From JBJFGR01 sp051892875 (GTDB lineage Bacteria; Pseudomonadota; Gammaproteobacteria; Enterobacterales; Succinivibrionaceae): 8,715 bases of DNA. Shown here in pieces: positions 6,473 through 8,715 of this stretch. Numbering within the stretch: the stretch's first letter is position 1; each line of letters starts with the position of its first letter. The notes beneath the pieces are model-generated. The model made no database searches, was not told the DNA's origin, and saw only the letters and a list, made by a program, of their open reading frames with translations. The stretch spans positions 1 to 8,715 of the forward strand of contig JBJFGR010000104.1 of assembly GCA_051892875.1 (NCBI GenBank), read 5' to 3'. The translations under genes were made by a program, and so were the position numbers.

Positions 6473-7339
6473 ATGAAATCAAAAGAAAAAATAATTTTTG
6501 CTATTGCATATGACTTTGACGGAACTCTTAGTGATACGAATATGCAAGAGTATGATTTCATCCCTAAATTAGGAGTATCACCTTCTGAATTTTGGGATTC
6601 CACACATAAATTGAGTCAAACTCACTTATCAGACCCTACTCTCACATACATGTATTTAATGTTAAAAAAAGCAAGAGAAAAAGACATGCCTATTAGATAT
6701 GATGATTTCGTATCTTATGGTAAAGATATACGTTTTTTTAGTGGAATAGATACTTGGTTCGATAGAATTACTAATTATGGGAAAGAATTAAATATTGAAG
6801 TTGAACACTACATCATATCCTCTGGATTAGGAGAAATAATCCAAGGTTCATATATTGCACAAAAATTTAAAAAAATATTTGCCTCAAGATTTATGTACGA
6901 TGCAAATGGAGTTGCATGCTGGCCTGCTGTTGCAATAAATTACACAACTAAAACTCAGTATTTATACCGTATTAACAAAGGGGCATTAGATGAAAGTGAT
7001 AACACTATAATTAATACTTATATACCTGATAATAAAAGAAGAATTCCTTTTGATAGAATATTATTTATTGGTGATGGTAGTACTGATATACCTTGTTTTA
7101 GACTTCTAAAAAGTTTAGGAGGTTATTCTATTGCTGTGTACAATAAGAATATAATAGGAAGTAAAGAACAGATAAAAAATATTGCTTGCAATGGTCATAG
7201 AACATCCTTAGTATTTGATACTGATTATTCTGAAAACTCAAAAATGGAAAATGCTGTAAAATCAATTTTACAGAAAGCTGCAACAGAAGCAAATCTAATA
7301 CTGCTTGAAAAAGAAGTTTTAAATAAATTAACTATTTAA
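6473..7339 (+). CDS. HAD-superfamily phosphatase, phosphoserine-phosphatase-like, substrate unknown
   Basis: This is a probable cytosolic Mg-dependent phosphomonoesterase of 288 residues. HAD motifs in order: motif I AYDFDGTLS (12-20) with nucleophile Asp14 and acid/base Asp16; motif II IISSG (114-118); a likely motif III lysine in NYTTKTQ (Lys160); motif IV FIGDGSTD (198-205) with metal-binding Asp201 and Asp205. The roughly 100 residues between motifs I and II form a large helical C1-type cap containing MQEYDFIPKLGVS. That segment is typical, to my memory, of a conserved family of uncharacterised HAD hydrolases common in Firmicutes and Bacteroidetes, so acquisition by transfer is possible. 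AAGAAGG (6461-6467) precedes the ATG by five bases. The dehydrogenase gene starts eight bases after the stop, so the two are probably co-expressed. Phosphoserine, phosphoglycolate or a phosphorylated ketoacid are possible substrates; none can be chosen from sequence. Confidence 0.88.
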   Translation: MKSKEKIIFAIAYDFDGTLSDTNMQEYDFIPKLGVSPSEFWDSTHKLSQTHLSDPTLTYMYLMLKKAREKDMPIRYDDFVSYGKDIRFFSGIDTWFDRITNYGKELNIEVEHYIISSGLGEIIQGSYIAQKFKKIFASRFMYDANGVACWPAVAINYTTKTQYLYRINKGALDESDNTIINTYIPDNKRRIPFDRILFIGDGSTDIPCFRLLKSLGGYSIAVYNKNIIGSKEQIKNIACNGHRTSLVFDTDYSENSKMENAVKSILQKAATEANLILLEKEVLNKLTI

Positions 7340-7347
7340 GGATTATT

Positions 7348-8316
7348 ATGATAAAAATTGTAAATTTAGAAGCTAATACTGTTCATAAATCAATAAAATT
7401 TAAAAAACTTTCATTTGATAATGAATGGATAAACTATCAGTATACTACACAAAATCAAATAGTCGAAAGAGCAAAAGATGCAGATATAATAATTGTAAAT
7501 AAACTCATTATTTCAAATGAAATTTTAGAAAAATTACCAAAATTAAAGCTAATATCCCTCATGGGAACAGGATACAATAACATTGATATAAATGCTTGCA
7601 AGAAACATCAAATTGCTCTAACCAACCTCCAAAAATATAGCACTGAATCGGTTGCTGAACATACTATTACTCTAATTATGAATTTAGCGAGAAATATTCC
7701 TTTATATCAACAAAAAATTCAGGATGGAACATGGTCTAATAGTAATTGTTTCTGCTTAATGGACTATAGTTCAACAGATCTTTTTGGTAAAACATTAGCA
7801 ATAATCGGGAAAGGTGCCATCGGTTCAAGAGTAGGTGAAATAGCAGAAAAAGGTTTTGGGATGAAAGTTATTTATCTTTCTAGAAAACATGATACCTCTG
7901 AAAACATGCTAAAAAATGACAAAACACCTTTTTATGAAGGTCTTAAAACAGCCGATTTTATTAGCATTCATTGTCCCTTATCAAAAGATACTGAAAATTT
8001 AATAGATTCCTACGAACTTTCATTACTAAAACCAACAGCAATAATTATAAACGTTTCTAGAGGTAATATTATTAATGAAGAAGCTATGATAAATGCACTT
8101 AAAAATAATAAAATAGGAGGCTTGGGCTTAGACGTATTTTCTGAAGAACCCTTAAAACAAGATTCACAATTAATCAAATTTTTAGGTAAATACAATATTA
8201 TTTTAACACCTCATACAGCGTGGCTTGGCAATATAGCTTTAAATAATTTACAAGAACAGCTTATTGAAAATATAGAATCTTTTATTAAGCATAAAAATGT
8301 AAGAAGAATAATCTAA
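7348..8316 (+). CDS. D-2-hydroxyacid dehydrogenase (hydroxypyruvate/glyoxylate reductase type)
   Basis: The enzyme reversibly reduces a 2-ketoacid to a D-2-hydroxyacid with NAD(P)H. The 322 residues have the usual order: N-terminal substrate-domain half (about 1-100), nucleotide-binding domain with Rossmann motif GKGAIG (154-159) after strand LAII, and a C-terminal return to the substrate domain. The catalytic triad is Arg238 (NVSRGNI), Glu267 (DVFSEEP) and His289 (LTPHTAW). The substrate-loop motif LMGTGYNNID (71-80) matches the family. There is no C-terminal ACT domain, so it is not a regulated long SerA. After the second Rossmann strand the sequence reads YLSRK (176-180), lacking the Asp typical of NAD enzymes and carrying Ser-Arg, which suggests NADPH preference. 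TAAGGA (7337-7342) combines the HAD stop codon with the ribosome binding site, indicating tight coupling. Closest named types are HprA/glycerate dehydrogenase, but D-lactate or other substrates remain possible. Confidence 0.9.
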   Translation: MIKIVNLEANTVHKSIKFKKLSFDNEWINYQYTTQNQIVERAKDADIIIVNKLIISNEILEKLPKLKLISLMGTGYNNIDINACKKHQIALTNLQKYSTESVAEHTITLIMNLARNIPLYQQKIQDGTWSNSNCFCLMDYSSTDLFGKTLAIIGKGAIGSRVGEIAEKGFGMKVIYLSRKHDTSENMLKNDKTPFYEGLKTADFISIHCPLSKDTENLIDSYELSLLKPTAIIINVSRGNIINEEAMINALKNNKIGGLGLDVFSEEPLKQDSQLIKFLGKYNIILTPHTAWLGNIALNNLQEQLIENIESFIKHKNVRRII

Positions 8317-8330
8317 TATAACGTTTTTGC

Positions 8331-8369
8331 ATAAACCTCGTATCAATCTGATATTAAAACGAGGTTTAT
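8331..8369 (+). terminator. Bulged-hairpin terminator after the dehydrogenase gene
   Basis: ATAAACCTCG (8331-8340) pairs perfectly with CGAGGTTTAT (8360-8369). The stem continues through TATCA (8341-8345) pairing with TGATA (8349-8353) over a three-base loop, leaving a six-base bulge TTAAAA (8354-8359). The 3' side is T-rich but broken by A (TTATTATTATATTT), so termination may be moderate. It begins 14 bases after the stop codon. Confidence 0.75.
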
Positions 8370-8565
8370 TATTATATTTGATCCAGAGATAGAGATACTC
8401 ATTATTTGTAGTGAAGATAAGTATGATGAGTATTGCAAGGTAAAGTCAAAGACAAGTCCTAGCGATTATTGTAAACAGAATTTACCAAAATTAAAGTATG
8501 ATAAGAAGTATGAAACCGTAAAGACATATTTCAATACGCTGGAAAAAATTAGTGAACGCAATTAA
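8335..8565 (+). pseudogene. Probable 3' remnant of an unidentified gene
   Basis: A reading frame stays open for 76 codons up to TAA (8563-8565) but contains no ATG, GTG or TTG, and its first part runs through the terminator hairpin. From 8377 the peptide reads as plausible protein: hydrophobic EIEILIICSEDKYDEYC, then a Lys/Tyr-rich tail that includes LPKLKYDKKYETVKTYF and ends in EKISERN. Eight of eleven lysines in this part use AAG, whereas the intact genes here prefer AAA. This suggests foreign origin and loss of the 5' end. I recognise no family. It could instead be chance, or use a rare ATT start (8368 or 8371). Confidence 0.35.
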
Positions 8566-8644
8566 ATTGTACCATCAAAAACATCAATCTAACGTCCAGT
8601 ATTCGTTATTGGATTTGCTAAAATAAATAGGGGGTAAATAACAG
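8566..8644. other. Non-coding stretch, no assignable function
   Basis: All frames on both strands are short. The segment 8587-8640 is less AT-rich than its surroundings and includes AGGGGGT near 8629-8635. I see no tRNA, repeat or insertion-sequence end that I can support. Confidence 0.4.
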
Positions 8645-8673
8645 TTGTATTAAATATATGAATAGTTTATAAT
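8645..8673 (+). promoter_or_regulatory. Candidate sigma-70 promoter reading out of the window
   Basis: TTGTAT (8645-8650) and a perfect TATAAT (8668-8673) are separated by exactly 17 bases. The -35 keeps only the TTG of the consensus. Transcription would start near 8680 and read toward the ATG at 8702. Confidence 0.45.
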
Positions 8674-8693
8674 ATCTAAAATATTTTTTAGAT
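8674..8693. repeat. Small inverted repeat at the candidate transcription start
   Basis: ATCTAAAA (8674-8681) and TTTTAGAT (8686-8693) are perfect inverted arms around TATT, directly after the candidate -10. This is a plausible operator position for the next gene. At eight AT-rich base pairs, chance is a real alternative. Confidence 0.4.
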
Positions 8694-8701
8694 TTAGAAT
8701 T

Positions 8702-8715
8702 ATGAACAAGATTAT
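8702..8715 (+). CDS. Possible start of a gene cut by the window edge
   Basis: The ATG at 8702 opens a frame reading Met-Asn-Lys-Ile before the window ends. It lies about 20 bases downstream of the start predicted from the 8645-8673 promoter. There is no clear ribosome binding site and too little sequence to identify a product. Confidence 0.2.

Noticed and set aside
8010..8195. Minus-strand 61-codon frame inside the dehydrogenase gene
   Set aside because: It overlaps the conserved catalytic Arg and Glu region of the dehydrogenase and has no supporting signals.
7348..8316. Calling the dehydrogenase SerA and the HAD gene SerB (serine pathway pair)
   Set aside because: The dehydrogenase lacks the ACT domain of gammaproteobacterial SerA, and the HAD protein has a large cap unlike classical SerB. 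Motifs alone do not support serine biosynthesis.

Overview
The window is a strongly AT-rich bacterial chromosome segment that looks gammaproteobacterial. It carries a divergent layout typical of that class: rluD, pgeF (yfiH) and clpB are read leftward, and bamD is read rightward from the same intergenic region. BamD has a lipoprotein signal and an outer-membrane role, so the organism is Gram-negative. The low GC content would fit a host-associated or otherwise reduced AT-rich lineage, but I cannot name a genus from the sequence.

Left half (minus strand): rluD (4787 to 3795), pgeF (overlapping or abutting rluD, ending at 3031) and clpB (2743 to 161). The first two look translationally coupled. 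clpB stands apart behind a 287-bp spacer that contains a candidate heat-shock (sigma-32-like) promoter. It ends at a strong intrinsic terminator with a UUCG tetraloop. The rluD-bamD spacer (4788-4984) holds candidate promoters in both directions and two notable palindromes.

Right half (plus strand): bamD (4985-5722), rluA (5732-6418, nine bases after bamD and without a clear ribosome binding site), a HAD-superfamily phosphatase of unknown substrate (6473-7339) and a D-2-hydroxyacid dehydrogenase (7348-8316, eight bases after the HAD gene). A bulged hairpin at 8331-8369 probably ends this transcription unit. The last 400 bases hold no intact gene. They contain a 77-codon open stretch without a usual start codon and with different lysine codon use (probable gene remnant), then a candidate promoter pointing out of the window.

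Functional themes: ribosome maturation (RluD and RluA), outer-membrane assembly (BamD), peptidoglycan precursor quality control (PgeF), protein disaggregation under stress (ClpB), and a two-gene metabolic pair (phosphatase plus 2-ketoacid reductase) whose substrate is unknown. Most of the window is ordinary core genome and I see no defence, mobile or CRISPR system. The parts most worth a second look are the HAD/dehydrogenase pair, the palindromes between rluD and bamD, and the remnant at the right end.
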